64,000 nt of DNA from Cristatella mucedo (Eukaryota > Bryozoa > Phylactolaemata > Cristatellidae), in assembly GCA_009760855.2 (NCBI GenBank), contig WPIO01000173.1, positions 562,786 to 626,785 of the forward strand. The letters run 5' to 3'. Positions 20,525 through 31,179 of this stretch are shown here, piece after piece. Position numbers and translations under genes: made by a program. The first letter of the stretch is position 1; each line of letters begins with the position of its first letter. The notes beneath the pieces are model-generated. The model saw only the letters and a program-made list of their open reading frames with translations. It was not told where the DNA came from and did no database searches.

Positions 20525-21608
20525 CCAGCACCTTTAAAAAAGCTCTAGTCAGGCAAGCTCAAGAAAGCGGCACTAGACCAAGAGATCTTGAGCCATTACT
20601 GCCTAGTCTCCTTTCTACCATTCCTATCAAAGATACTGGAACGGGTAGTGGCAGACAGCTGAACTCATATATTGAAACTTCAAACCTTACTAGTAAGTTC
20701 CAGTCCCGCTTTAGAGCTAATCACTCCACAGAGTCAGCATTGCTTCGGGTATACAACGACCTACTTAGGAATGCAGACATGGTTAGAGTGTCTCTGCTTG
20801 CTTTGCTCGATCTTTCGGTAGCTTTTGATACTATCGACCACAAAGTTCTTCTTGAGCGCCTCTCATCTCGCCTGGGCATCACTGGCACTGCTCTGCCTTG
20901 GTTCAGGTCCTGTCCTCAGTGGGAGACTCCAGAGTATTAACGTGAATGGACAAAGATCATCCGAGGTACCTCTGAAAATATGGGGTACCTCAGAGCTCTG
21001 TGCTAGGTCCGGTTCTTTTGACGGTTTATACTCTACCTCTTGCTGATGTGATGGCCAAGCACAATCTAGGCTTTCACTCTATGCGCATGACACTCGGTTG
21101 TACCTTTGCTTTTGATCCCTCTCACCCCTCCAGCACGTTGAATTCTCTCGGCTAACCTTACTGCATGTATTGATGACATCCGCTCTCGGATGGCAGCAAA
21201 TTTTCTTAAATTTAACGATGATACATCTAGCTCACTATTTATCGGCAAAACCGAGGTGATTCAGAAACTATAAAGACTAGCGCTCAAAATCGGCTGGGCC
21301 AGCATGTCTTCTGTTGAATCTGCACGAAATCTATGTGTCATGTTCTAAAGTGACCTTTCATTTGACGACCACATCAGCTCCACAATAAAGTCTGCCTCAT
21401 TTCAGTCAGATAAAGTTGCTTAAATTTGTACCTGTTTAGACAGAAATACTAAACCTAAATTGGTCCACGAATTTATGACATCCTGTCTTGACTTCTGTGA
21501 CTCACTGCTTGCTGGCCAACCGGCACGCGAAATCAGGCGATTACAGCTAGTGCAAAACTCTGCAGCCAGGCTTGTCTGTCGTGAGAGTCGCAGTTGCCAT
21601 ATCACACC
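20525..21608 (+). mobile_element. LINE family B, RT region (5' half)
   Basis: A reverse transcriptase in several frames. The finger region (TSKFQSRFRANHSTESALLR) and LLALLDLSVAFDTIDHKVLL fall in one open frame at 20740-20940. Then the GVPQ-like region is rearranged and the catalytic box reads Y-A-H-D at 21080-21091, where the family has Y-A-D-D. LVHEFMTSCLDFCDSLLAGQ and LQLVQNSAARLVCRESRSCH follow at 21460-21600. The element is then split by an LTR-like insertion and resumes at 21948. It is inactive. Confidence 0.92.
21604..21608. repeat. 5-bp target site duplication, left (ACACC)
   Basis: It is repeated at 21948-21952, directly after the LTR-like element. In an uninterrupted LINE B reading only one copy would be present. 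Confidence 0.75.
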
Positions 21609-21947
21609 TGTAGTTCGTACGTATGTAGGTATTTATGTATGCATTGTGTGCAGGCTCCTCTGATAAGCCACTGGTGAGCTGTAAGAAGCACCACCGAGAG
21701 GGGCCGGTGCACAGCTGTGGTCCGCCTGTGATGTGGCATGGACAGAGGCTGCCTTTGTCCTCCCACCAACTCACCGGATGAGTTGTGGTTGGGAGGGAGT
21801 GGGGAGGAGGGAACGCGAATCTGGGAGGGGGAGTCGAGTGAGAGTAGGAGGGGCCGAAGGGAGCCGCGCTCTCTTGGGCTCCGCGCGTTGGTAATAAACT
21901 GTCGGCGATGGGCATCGGCTGGCTCTCTGCTGTGCGAACAAACTACA
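21609..21947 (+). mobile_element. Solo LTR-like element inside LINE B
   Basis: A 339-bp insertion that interrupts the LINE B frame between HIT and LLADLHWLPV. It is flanked by the 5-bp duplication ACACC (21604-21608 and 21948-21952). It starts TGTAGTTCG and ends AACTACA, so its ends are short inverted repeats bounded by TG and CA. AATAAA lies 57 bp before the 3' end. These are standard LTR properties, and a 5-bp duplication fits a retroelement integrase. No internal region remains. A related copy is at 1490-1839. Confidence 0.75.
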
Positions 21948-22515
21948 ACACCACTTCTCGCCGATCTGCACTGGCTACCAGTCAAACAACAGATCGACAT
22001 CAGGTTGTGTTGGTCACTTTTAGGTCCCTTTATTATTTTGGCTCCAGCTTACCTATTAGATGTACTCCCCCACCAGGCTAAGCATTATACTCGACCTAGC
22101 TTTTCCCGAAACTAACTGTTTACCTATTCCTTGTACAACACCAAATCTTTGCAGACCGGCCACTTAGTTCGTAGGCTCCCAAGCCTGGAGCTCACTCCAG
22201 ACTTGCATCACGACATCCCCGATTCGACCACATTTAAAAAGAAATTAAAAACGCACCTATATATGACAGCAGTTAGTGAGTCCCTTTGAATCGTTCTTTA
22301 TGTGCTTATGAGTGCTGACACTGTGGATGCTGCCACTAACCTCACCATGCATGCCGACCCTGTGCATGTAACCCCTAGCCATGTTATTCATGTTGATTAT
22401 CAAGCATAATGCGACTCACCTTTTGATCGTGTTTCTTTTGCAACGAATGTAAAGCGCCTGGAAAGAGATTGAGTTCTCAGAGGGTGCTTTATCAAGTGCA
22501 GTATTTGTATTACTA
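21948..22515 (+). mobile_element. LINE family B, C-terminus and 3' UTR (3' half)
   Basis: The frame resumes with LLADLHWLPVKQQIDIR, then degrades. TTTAAAAAGAAATTAAAAAC marks the ORF end. The 3' UTR has GTGAGTCCCTTTGAATCGTT, CTGCCACTAACC, CATGTTATTCATG, and the terminal AAGCGCCTGGAAAGAGATTG and GAGGGTGCTTTATCAAGTGC with an ATT-type tail. Confidence 0.92.
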
Positions 22516-23253
22516 TTACACTGGAAGATGCAAGCGATTGGAGTCACGGAGGGATAATCTTGTTCAATTTGGTGCATAATAGGGAGACCGTGAAGCTCAG
22601 ACAGAAGTTGATTGATGTAGTAGCGACAGTATTCACGAGAGATAACATAATGTGCTGATTTATGCACAATTATGGAAAAATGTATTACATTTAACCAATT
22701 TCATTGACAATCAAATCACCATACCATATAATTAACTCGAAGCGCAGTTTCTGTAACTGTCAAGTGTTGCCTTATTAGCCTCGCAGCCCTGTCTTAGTAG
22801 CTTTTGAACGGATATACCCACTAGCGGCCGCAAGTTTACACACCTTGCCTGCTATAAGTAGGATCGATGTCTCTCGGCGAATAGCTGTTGGAACTACTTT
22901 GGGTTGATGTGAAATAATAAAGATATATATATTAGGTCATCGGCTATCAAGAAGCAGTGTTTTGGTAAGTAACTTTCGTGTCTCAGGGGGACTCGTGAGT
23001 GCTGAACCGGGAAACCGAGAGTAGGCGTACATATTGACGATGTCCTTAGCAAATCGGATAGCTCTTTAATACCGACGGCGGGTTGCGGCTCCGGATTTCG
23101 GTGCCAGGGTGGGAAGTAATACTCCGCTCACCCTTAGGAATGGTACATGATAATATTAAAAACATGTGCTAGTAAAAGAAATTTTTTATTGTTTTAGCTT
23201 TAAATATGGCCAACGTCCTTCACGTAGTATTTTCGGACTTTATTCGTCCAATA
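22516..23253. other. No gene recognised
   Basis: Unassigned DNA, AT-rich, with a TATATATATT run at about 22921. Confidence 0.5.
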
Positions 23254-23444
23254 CAGCACTTCTCAACCTTCGTAAATGCCGCGATCCTTTAATACAGTTC
23301 CTCAGTTGTGGCGACCCCCCGACCATAAAATTATTGTGTGCGAAATGTGGAAATGCATGTTTTCCGATGGTCTTCGGCGACCCCCTGTGAAAGGGTCGTT
23401 GGACCCCCCAAAGGGGTCGCGACCCACAGGTTGGAGAACCGCTG
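23254..23444. mobile_element. hAT miniature element, SPIN-like
   Basis: A 191-bp element with terminal inverted repeats: left CAGCACTTCTCAACC, right complement CAGCGGTTCTCCAACC. Inside are the 12-bp palindrome GGGTCGCGACCC (23414-23425), CCCTTTCACAGGGGGTCG on the minus strand, and GACCATCGG with CCGATGGTC. Ends and subterminal sequence agree with what I recall of the SPIN hAT elements, known for horizontal transfer between animals. No 8-bp target duplication is visible (GTCCAATA against AAGGGAGG). Confidence 0.8.
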
Positions 23445-23689
23445 AAGGGAGGTCGCCTTACTAATTTTGTCGCGGGCCAGCCATTGTGCTTAACATCTTG
23501 AGAAGGTTAGCAAACCGAGAATAAGCGAGAAAAAACACTCGATAGAACATTCGGAGAATGTCTCTGCTAAGGACGAGGAAGAACTGCGCCTGCGCCGACG
23601 GGGCTCGCTCGCGCTTCTACTACGAGGGACGATGGACGGGATGATCTACTACGAGGGATAATCGGCTCCTGAAAATGGAGCGCCTGAAG

Positions 23690-24665
23690 GTCCGCTTTGC
23701 CCCCCCATCCCTGCTCGAGTCCGTGCCAAAGCACTCGAGCTTACCGCCGGCAAGATCCTCAGTGAGCGAATGGTGAGGCGAGAAAGCTCAATGAAAAAGG
23801 ACCAAGGTTGAAAGGTTGAAAGGGGGGGTTTGGCAAGGAGCTGCACAGGAAGCTTCTCTACTGATGAAAGCCCACAAAGAAGCACGCCTTCTATGGGCGT
23901 GGCAACGTAGGCACTGGACTACCGAAGATTGGATGCGGGTATTCTTTACCGACGAACGTACGCACACAGAGGTGTGTGCAGATGCAAACGTTGATCATAC
24001 TTTTGAAGCTGGGATTGGGAGGAAGAATGTGCTGGTGTCTTCTTCGGCTTTGACTGTGAATTTTGGGTCCGGCTCAGCGATAGCACGGCTCGTGCACCGG
24101 ATGGCGGCGCGACGAAGCCGAACGATGCCCTACGCACAGTTGAGAGTGGAGCTGGCGGTACTGATGACGACGGCTGCATTGTATTCGTGCGCAGGCAAAC
24201 TCAGGAGAGCGAAGCGAGCATGCGAGCGCGCGTACGGCTGTAGAAGCCGTCGTTGAAGAAAGCTCCGGAGCGCCAGCAGTGAAAACGCCCACATAGGGAG
24301 GCTTCCCAGAAGGTGGTCTGGGTGGCCCTTCATTTCGGCAGAGTATAAAGTTATAACAATAAATATAGTATAAAGTATAAATATACTGTATAAAGACGGC
24401 TACCTGCCGACCTGGACGACATGGTGCTGTGCCCAGTGCAGTTTGCCATTGCTAAGCACTAATCTTATATATCTACAGAACAACGATCCGAAACTTACTG
24501 CCAAAGTTTTCGCTGCAGTTTCTCGAAAGGTACCCCCCCCCGCCCCTATTTCACACGCTTGCAGTGGACGAGTCAGAGCGGTGGACCATCGGAGCCCGAT
24601 TGACCATCTGCGGGACGAGGTTCAGCGTGGGCTGAGAGCTCTAGACACTAGACACTAGATACTAA
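23690..24665 (+). pseudogene. Tc1/mariner transposase relic
   Basis: Three transposase blocks lie in order in different frames. First, 23870-23955, HKEARLLWAWQRRHW and EDWMRVFFTDE, with the first catalytic Asp at 23951-23953. Second, 24473-24505, LQNNDPKLTAK, with the second Asp at 24485-24487. Third, SPIDHLRDEVQRGLRAL near 24596-24646, where the Tc1 family has Glu and this copy has Asp (24602-24604). The first two Asp codons are about 530 bp apart, roughly 250 bp more than usual, so something is inserted at about 24000-24440. Frameshifts make it inactive. Terminal repeats were not found. Confidence 0.75.
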
Positions 24666-24884
24666 AGATCGCCGGCCAAAGTGTGAGCCAAATTTGTCAG
24701 CCTGAATAGCCTGAAGTGGTCGCTAGTCGGGGAGGGTCCACATCCTACTAGGTTTAATGCTTTTTCTACTGCCCCATGCTGCGGCTGTCGTGTTATGAAA
24801 TTGTGCGCTCGAGACTGTTTTTTTTTTTTAACTTGGCATCAAGTTTTACCTTGTTTGGCATCTTTGGGGGACTTTTAATAATAC
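24666..24884. other. No gene recognised
   Basis: A short spacer between the transposase relic and a LINE B tail. Confidence 0.5.
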
Positions 24885-24960
24885 TAATAACACACACTTG
24901 GTAAAGCGACCTCAGATGAACTTAATCCGTCTCTTTCTAGGCACGTTAAAACTGCCTACA
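24885..24960 (-). mobile_element. LINE family B, terminal fragment
   Basis: An AATAATACTAATAAC tail is followed by ACTTGGTAAAGCGACCTCAG and TCTCTTTCTAGGCAC, the family B end in reverse. Confidence 0.8.
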
Positions 24961-25261
24961 GCAATAGTTCGACCAGGCACGCGGCCATAGAGCTGAGGAG
25001 CGGCAAAAAAAGGAATGGCCGCTTGTGTATAAATACTAGTTCACCCAAGCTTTTGCGCAGTCGATTTTGACCCGTGTGGTAGGGTCAATATATCTCAATC
25101 GATAAGATTTACAACTTCGAAAGCTGGTTTAAATGCTGCTTCAATATATTGAGTTCGATGTCTATAACGAAGCTGTTTTTGTTGGTAATTCAGCGCTCAA
25201 GGGGTTTCTCGAGCTTGAAGCACGCTAAACTCGAAAGTAGTTTTACTTCTATTATATTTCC

Positions 25262-25577
25262 CAAATGAAACTCATTTGTACCTTTGTTTTGAACTCTCAC
25301 AGCCTTTTAGCACGTATAATCCTCTCAACTCCCTTGCTGCAATGAATTGATGACATCTGCCAAAGGAGGACAGCAAACATTCTTAAGTTGAATGAGGATA
25401 AAACCAATATACTAGCTATTGGCAAATCAAATGTGATTAAGAAATTCGACAAACTAACGCACACTATGGCTCTGCTGTGGCATGTTTGAATCTGTTGAAA
25501 CTGCACAAAATATACCTGTCATATTTCACAGTAACCTTTCAATAGAGCCCCACACCAGCTCCACAAACAAAAAGATA
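25262..25577 (+). mobile_element. LINE family B, middle fragment (before SINE1)
   Basis: It begins just after the catalytic box (ACTCATTTGTACC) and holds the region GCAAACATTCTTAAGTTGAA, TAGCTATTGGCAAATCAAAT and ACACCAGCTCCACA, with frameshifts. A SINE1 copy interrupts it at 25578. Confidence 0.82.
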
Positions 25578-25728
25578 AATACTAGCTGATTTAACATCCT
25601 CTTTTGTTGTGGTGACAGAAGAGCCTTTACTGCTATTACCAGCGCTTGCAGCCGCTATAAAGAATCCGCCCCCCCCCCGCAGGATTCGAACCCATGACCT
25701 CGGGATCACAGTCGAGTCTGCCTACTTT
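25578..25728 (-). mobile_element. SINE1 (tRNA-derived), nested in LINE B
   Basis: In reverse: AGCTGATTTAACATCCTC (3' end), GCCTTTACTGCTATTACCAG, and the B box GGATTCGAACCC with a run of about 10 C beside it. The LINE B sequence stops at its 3' end and resumes at TCTGCCTACTTTCAG after its head, so the SINE is the younger element. Confidence 0.85.
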
Positions 25729-26115
25729 CAGCTACATAACATTGCTCAAATGTTTGGGCTTTTATTAATTAGGTGAAATACCACGCTTCTAAAATTGGTC
25801 CATGCATTTGCTTTGCGACATCCCGTCTTGACTTCTGTAACTCACTGCTTGCGGGTGTACAGGCATGTACAATCAGAACGCTTACCTCTGGTGCAAAACT
25901 CTGCAACTAGGTTTGTCTATCATGAGCGAGCGTCGCAGTTGCCACATTGCTCGCTTCTCGCCGACCTTCACTGGGCTCCCAGTCAAGTAACGAGTTGACT
26001 TAAAGCCTTTGCCAATCATTTTTAGATCCCATCACTTCTTTGGCTCCAGCATAGCAGTACCTGTTCCTTTAACTCCCGTCCATCAAGGTGGGACGTTTTT
26101 TTTTAAACAATCTAA
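25729..26115 (+). mobile_element. LINE family B, C-terminal fragment (after SINE1)
   Basis: LVHAFALRHPVLTSVTHCLR at 25795, LVQNSATRFVYHERASQLPH near 25890, and LLADLHW near 25955, all in degraded frames. Homology fades near 26115, before the 3' UTR. Confidence 0.82.
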
Positions 26116-26379
26116 CAATCTTATTAGTCGCCAACTGCTCTTCGTTAAATTTTCTCTAATTGCCTGGACCTAACTGCTGACTTCGACAAAAAATGCCGAC
26201 AATACGGAACTTTCATAAAAAGCTAAACATACCGTCTTTTCTTAAAACGACACTTTGCTACGTCCCGCATGCCTATGATATGGCTACGAGATTTTAAAAT
26301 GCTCACTTGTATTGATGCGCTAGTCATCTGTATCAGTATCACTAATGGAGGGGGAATATTAGCAGACTAACAAGCCTCA
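26116..26379. other. No gene recognised
   Basis: It may contain degraded LINE B continuation; nothing firm. Confidence 0.4.
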
Positions 26380-26485
26380 CTTGTGATTACGGCAGAAGAG
26401 CCTTAAACGCGTAATCGTGACGGCTCAAAGCGGCAATAAAAGGGTCGCTACTGCAGCTATATTAATGCACAACCTCGGTCGAGAT
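26380..26485 (-). mobile_element. SINE1 fragment
   Basis: TACGGCAGAAGAGCCTTAAA, GCGGCAATAAAAGGGTCGC and ACAACCTCGGTCGAGATT match the SINE1 body and part of its head in reverse. Confidence 0.6.
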
Positions 26486-26834
26486 TAGCGGAGCAGTCAG
26501 TAGCACATAGAAAAAAAGGCTCGCTATTGAGAAGGACAAACTGTCACTAGGACAGCGTGATAAAACGGGGATAAGTTCTTTAATATAAAAATAGATTTCT
26601 TTACTATCTTAAATATAGATGGCCTTCTCCTTGATTGCCTCAATGACGTTTGATATGGCATTTGGCAACTCCTTGACGTTGTGGGGTTATCCCCTTTCAA
26701 ACGGCAAATTTGGTTTTAGAGGTTCGGCTTATGGCGGAATAGTTTTCGGAAACTTTTACATTACTCTCAAAACACTGTAATGATTTATGAGAGCTTACAT
26801 CCAGCATTTACCTGCAAGCACTTTTATCAATAAT
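26486..26834. other. No gene recognised
   Basis: Unassigned AT-rich DNA. Confidence 0.5.
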
Positions 26835-27094
26835 AACAATTATAATAATAGTGACTGTTGATGCAGCAGCCACTGAGAGAACTCATATCTCTTTCTTTGT
26901 ATTCTGAATTTTCTGAATAAAAAGCACGATTGGATGGTTAGTGGTAGCATGCTCAATAAACAACTAGAATACCATGGTTAGGGGTGACATGCGCAGGTTC
27001 AGTGCGTCGCACGTTTATTGGCAGCATACATGGAGTGAGCACGTATAAGCACTACAGGAAGAATCACAGGGACCCACTAAATGCTCTCCTAAAT
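26835..27094 (-). mobile_element. LINE family B, 3' UTR; left half of tail-out pair
   Basis: An ATAACAATTATAATAATAG tail, then the 3' UTR in reverse (ACCATGGTTAGGGGTGACAT, ACAGGGACCCACTAAATGCT), stopping at TCCTAAATAGA. At 27095 the sequence continues directly as a + strand B copy with its own tail at 27665. Confidence 0.88.
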
Positions 27095-27670
27095 AGACTT
27101 CTCGCCTACCTGCACTGGCGCCAATCCAAAGCAAAAGGTTGACTTCTGAGGTTTTGTCGCTCACTTTTAGGTCCCTTCGTTCTCTTGGCTCCAGCCTCTG
27201 TCTCTGATATACTCCCCATCAGGCCAAGCATCCTGCCACACGCTCGGAGTCCAACCTGCGTTTACAATACATCCATGTCGACCTCAAATCTTGGAGAGCA
27301 TGCATTTACCTCATGCATGCTCGGCCACAGCCTGGAACTCACTCCCGGCGAGGCCAAGAACGTCCCTGAGCTTGACCACATTTAAAAGAGGCTTAAAAGC
27401 ACACCTGGCTGGTTTACGCGCATTTAGTGGGTCCCTGTGATTCCAGCTCCTTCATGTGCGCATGCTGACACTGTGCATGCCGCCACTAACCACATTTGCA
27501 TACTGACCCTGTCTGTCACCTAACCATGTTATTCGCGTTGTTTATCAGGCATGATAACGCTCACACCATTCGAGTGCGTTTCCTTTGCGACAGATGCGAA
27601 AGCGCCCTAGAAAACTAGATTGAGTTCTCTGAGTGCGCTTTATCAAATGCATTATTATTATTATTATTAG
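27095..27670 (+). mobile_element. LINE family B, C-terminus and 3' UTR; right half of pair
   Basis: It begins with CTTCTCGCCTACCTGCACTG, the LLADLHW codons, and runs through the ORF end (ACATTTAAAAGAGGCTTAAA) and a well-preserved 3' UTR to an (ATT)n tail at 27650-27670. Its 3' UTR is complementary to the minus fragment at 26835-27094. Confidence 0.92.
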
Positions 27671-27714
27671 CTTATATGTGGTTTTGGTTTTCTACCATGT
27701 GGTCCAGGGTGAAG

Positions 27715-28075
27715 AGTATGGCTTGACGAGAAGTCAAGGAAGTGGGTTCCAGGCTCTGAGCCTATCCGAACTAAAGGCTCTGTCTCGCAGAAAGGTTGGT
27801 GGTGCAGAATGGAGTATGAGCTGGTTAATTCCTAAAGATCGTGTTTTCGGCGCGATGGCAGCCTTATGGTACATCTGATATTGGAGTTGGGCTGGAGCAA
27901 GGGTATTAAATCTAAAACTGTTGCAGACGCTTTGAAAGTCAATGCGTTGTGACGTGCGGATCCTGTGCAGGTCGGTGAGGAACGGTGCCAGGATGCCCGG
28001 CAGCTGCCAGCTCAGCGACAAGACAAGACTGGCTACATGGTTTTGCGCGCCGGCTGTAAGCGCCGAGTGCACAGG
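27715..28075 (-). mobile_element. LINE family C, ORF2 C-terminal fragment
   Basis: A minus frame of 112 codons (28072-27734) holds LAPFLTDLHRIRTSQRIDFQ, FNTLAPAQL and FLRDRAFSSDRLRAWNPLP. This is the same post-RT domain as in families A and B, but clearly a third family. Confidence 0.75.
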
Positions 28076-29789
28076 CCATTTTATGACAAGCAGCGATCAG
28101 GGTACTACCTAGTAATGAAAGATTTGAGGTCTATACACAATATACTTTGCTTTTCAAGATCTGTTCTATGCACTGTAAATAACCTGTGCTACATGCTGAA
28201 AGTGTTTGTATTCTCCCGTTTCTTAGCTACAAACCTTACCATGACTAATATAGCCTCTGTGTTTAGAAAACTCTTTTGTTTCTTTTAACTTGCTGACTAC
28301 AATATATTTCATTCTGTGTTTCGCGCGTAATAATATGCAAAGGTTAAATTTGCGTCTTATATGATCGCATTTCAGTCATATGCTATGACATTTACTACAC
28401 TATATAAGTCAATTTAGTTGATTTGAGGCCATCAACTGTTCAAGCATCCGGTCATGTTGTTATTATAAGGATATTCGTAGGTACAATAAAATTATCATGA
28501 GTAAAACTATTCGCCTTGCCTTACTACTTTGGGTGAGCCCCAGATCATGATGATGGTGCACGCAGTGGAGGCAGTCGAGGCTATGCAGAGTTAGGAAAGA
28601 CATTCCTATGGCCCCCTGGTCAGCAGTTATTTGCAGGTATGCGCAAATCAGCATATCTCTCTCACGCGTGATGATGACCCTAGCTTGAGCGAACCATCAC
28701 GACAGAAGCTAGTCCTAGCAGTGTTTTTCGATGCAGTGACGCTTCTGGTAGAATTCCTGGCACTCAATGTTCATTGCATTTGAAACTCCACAGGGACACC
28801 TGCGTCATCCGCCTTATTGTCTCGGACAGCTCAGTGCAAAGAAAAGGAGTCATCGAATGCTTCCAGCTCGTTTTCTCGTTCTGCGGCGGATTTTCTCAGA
28901 GCCTAATTCGACAGGCGGTGGCGGAATGCACGCTCTCTCCTGGTCCGCCGCGGTGGCTAGCTGGTTGAAATCTTGCTGCACATCGCTCCGGGACTCGGAA
29001 TCGTCTTGTCAGCCACAGTGCTGTGCTCTTGGCGGTCCCTGCTATTATATGCAGAGATCGTGGAGAAAGCGAGATTTTCTGGATTGGAGGACAGAAACAT
29101 GCACATGACCAGTTTGATCGGCGCGCGACCTCTTACCCAGTAAAGCACATGAGAGGAATTTGTTCTCTGGGGGCACTATCAAGTTTATTATTAACCCCAC
29201 TATTCGAACGCGCATCGAAGAACATACAAAGCGTCTCCGGTGAGTCATGACAATACGATTGATTAGCCGTTATTGCTTGGCCTCTGGGAAGAAGAGCACG
29301 TATGAGATATGACGCTAATGCATGCGATGAGAGATAATTTGCAGACGCTTCTATGGGTGCTTCCCTCGAAGTCGCGTTCTCCAGATTGGGTTCAGGACTG
29401 CTGCGGATATGGACTGATGCGTTGAAACCAATTTCATGCTGGCAGCTATTAAAGCTTCGGAAATTGGAATTTGAGGCTAATTCCTCTCTCTCGAATCAGG
29501 TTTGTGTTTCTGGTTTTTATAGCAACGTCTTAGGAGTCGACAAGACTAAGTAGAGTATCTCTCTACACTTGTTTGCTTTGCTCAATGTTGGCAGCGTTTA
29601 ATGCTATCGAGTCCTCTACTCAAGCCTGTCTCTCTCATTTCACCTGGCTACAGCACTGCAGCGGTGGAGTTTTTATCTCAGTGGGAGTTACAGAGCTGAT
29701 GAACGGATAGATAAAATGACCAAGATCACTAAATTACAAAGTGATAATTGGGCTTTATGCCCATTCATATCAGTTCTTTACCCAAGTTT
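28076..29789. other. No gene recognised; several short open frames
   Basis: Open frames of 60-113 codons occur on both strands near 28767-29250. None has a motif I can name, and they overlap one another. A stretch at 28968-29138 is open with hydrophobic content on the + strand, but neither its boundaries nor its function can be supported. Confidence 0.45.
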
Positions 29790-29812
29790 CAAATCCACTC
29801 TCTTTCCCTCTC

Positions 29813-29878
<66 letters not shown>

Positions 29879-31020
29879 CCCTCTCCTCTCTCTCTGCTAG
29901 GTCCTCTCTCAGTCTCTCTTGGTTCCTTCTTATATATCCATATATATATAACCTATTATATATCTCTTTCTCTCTCTTTCACATATATATCTTCTCTTTT
30001 ATCTCCTCTACATCTCTCAGGTCTCTCTGTTACTCAAAACCATATACAGTATACTTACATTATATACTCTTGATATACTTCTATGATATACATTATATCT
30101 CTTTTCTCTTATATATATTTTCTCTCTCTTATATATCTTATATAACAAGCTATACTCTGCATGTCTTCGATTCTCTCTTTGATTCTTATCTCTCTCTCTC
30201 TCTTTCTGTTTACTCTCTCTTCATCCATACTCTCTGTAATATCCCAACAAATATCTTGTCATATATATATTTCTTATATAATTATATATATCTCTGTGTG
30301 GGGTCTCTCTCTGGGTCTCCCTCTTGAGTCTCTCTCTCTCTCTCTCTCTCCTCCCTCTCTCGTCTCTCCTCCATCTCTCTCAGGTCTCTCTTGGATTCTC
30401 TCTTTCTCCTTCTTCTATACCTAACCTCTTATATGCTGTATGTATGTCTCTGACCAATAATCTATGTAATAAATATACATTATATGATGTATTAATATGC
30501 TCTGCAAGAAGTATATAATATTAAGTGTATGCTCTCCATATTACATAACCTTCATATTGTAAGTATATATATATATGTGACGTATCATATATATGCTCTC
30601 TCCCTCTCTACCATCTCTTCTCTGTCTCCTCACCCATCTCTCTCTCAGTCCTCTCTGCCAAATTATATATCTCTCTCTCTTTTTCTCTCCTGTCTGTCTG
30701 TATCTACTCTCTGTCTCTCTCTCTTGTAATGCTCTGTCTTTCTTTGTCTCTTTTTAATATATATATATAAGTATATATCTCATATAAATATATCTCTATA
30801 TACTCTTATATATGCAACGTCTTTCTGTCATATCATAATATCATACATAGTACTCTCCTAGGTTATATGGCTTGATTATATAACAAATATATATAAATAT
30901 ACTCTTTCTCTCTCATCTCTCACCATCACCTGTCTCTGTCTCTCTTGGTCTCTCTCTCTCCTCTTCTCCATATCTTTTCTCTCCCTCCATATATCTCCAT
31001 ATACCATATCTCTCACTCTC
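29790..31020. repeat. Pyrimidine-rich (CT)n and (TA)n tract, 1.2 kb
   Basis: A pure (CT)n run of about 50 bp at 29818-29872, then over a kilobase of interrupted CTCTCT and TATATA. Frames of up to 203 codons across it are low-complexity readthrough, not genes. The strand asymmetry is strong, so the tract could form triplex DNA. Confidence 0.92.
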
Positions 31021-31179
31021 CTAACACTTGAGTCTTGAAACCAGGGGGATGGTGGGCTTTTTAAATCTTAAGCTTGGATGACGTTCAGTTGCCAATAGCA
31101 ATAATATTTAATTAATAATAAAGTGTTACCAGTCAAAACCAAACTCAGGCCAAATCTCTCTCTCTCTCTCTAGCGCTAG

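Noticed and set aside
28957-29148. A possible receptor-like or membrane exon near 29 kb
   Set aside because: Short competing frames on both strands with no identifiable domain or splice-site pair.
29716-30327. A 203-codon Ser/Leu/Tyr/Ile-rich membrane-like frame
   Set aside because: It is a translation of CT and TA dinucleotide repeats; the other frame is open as well.
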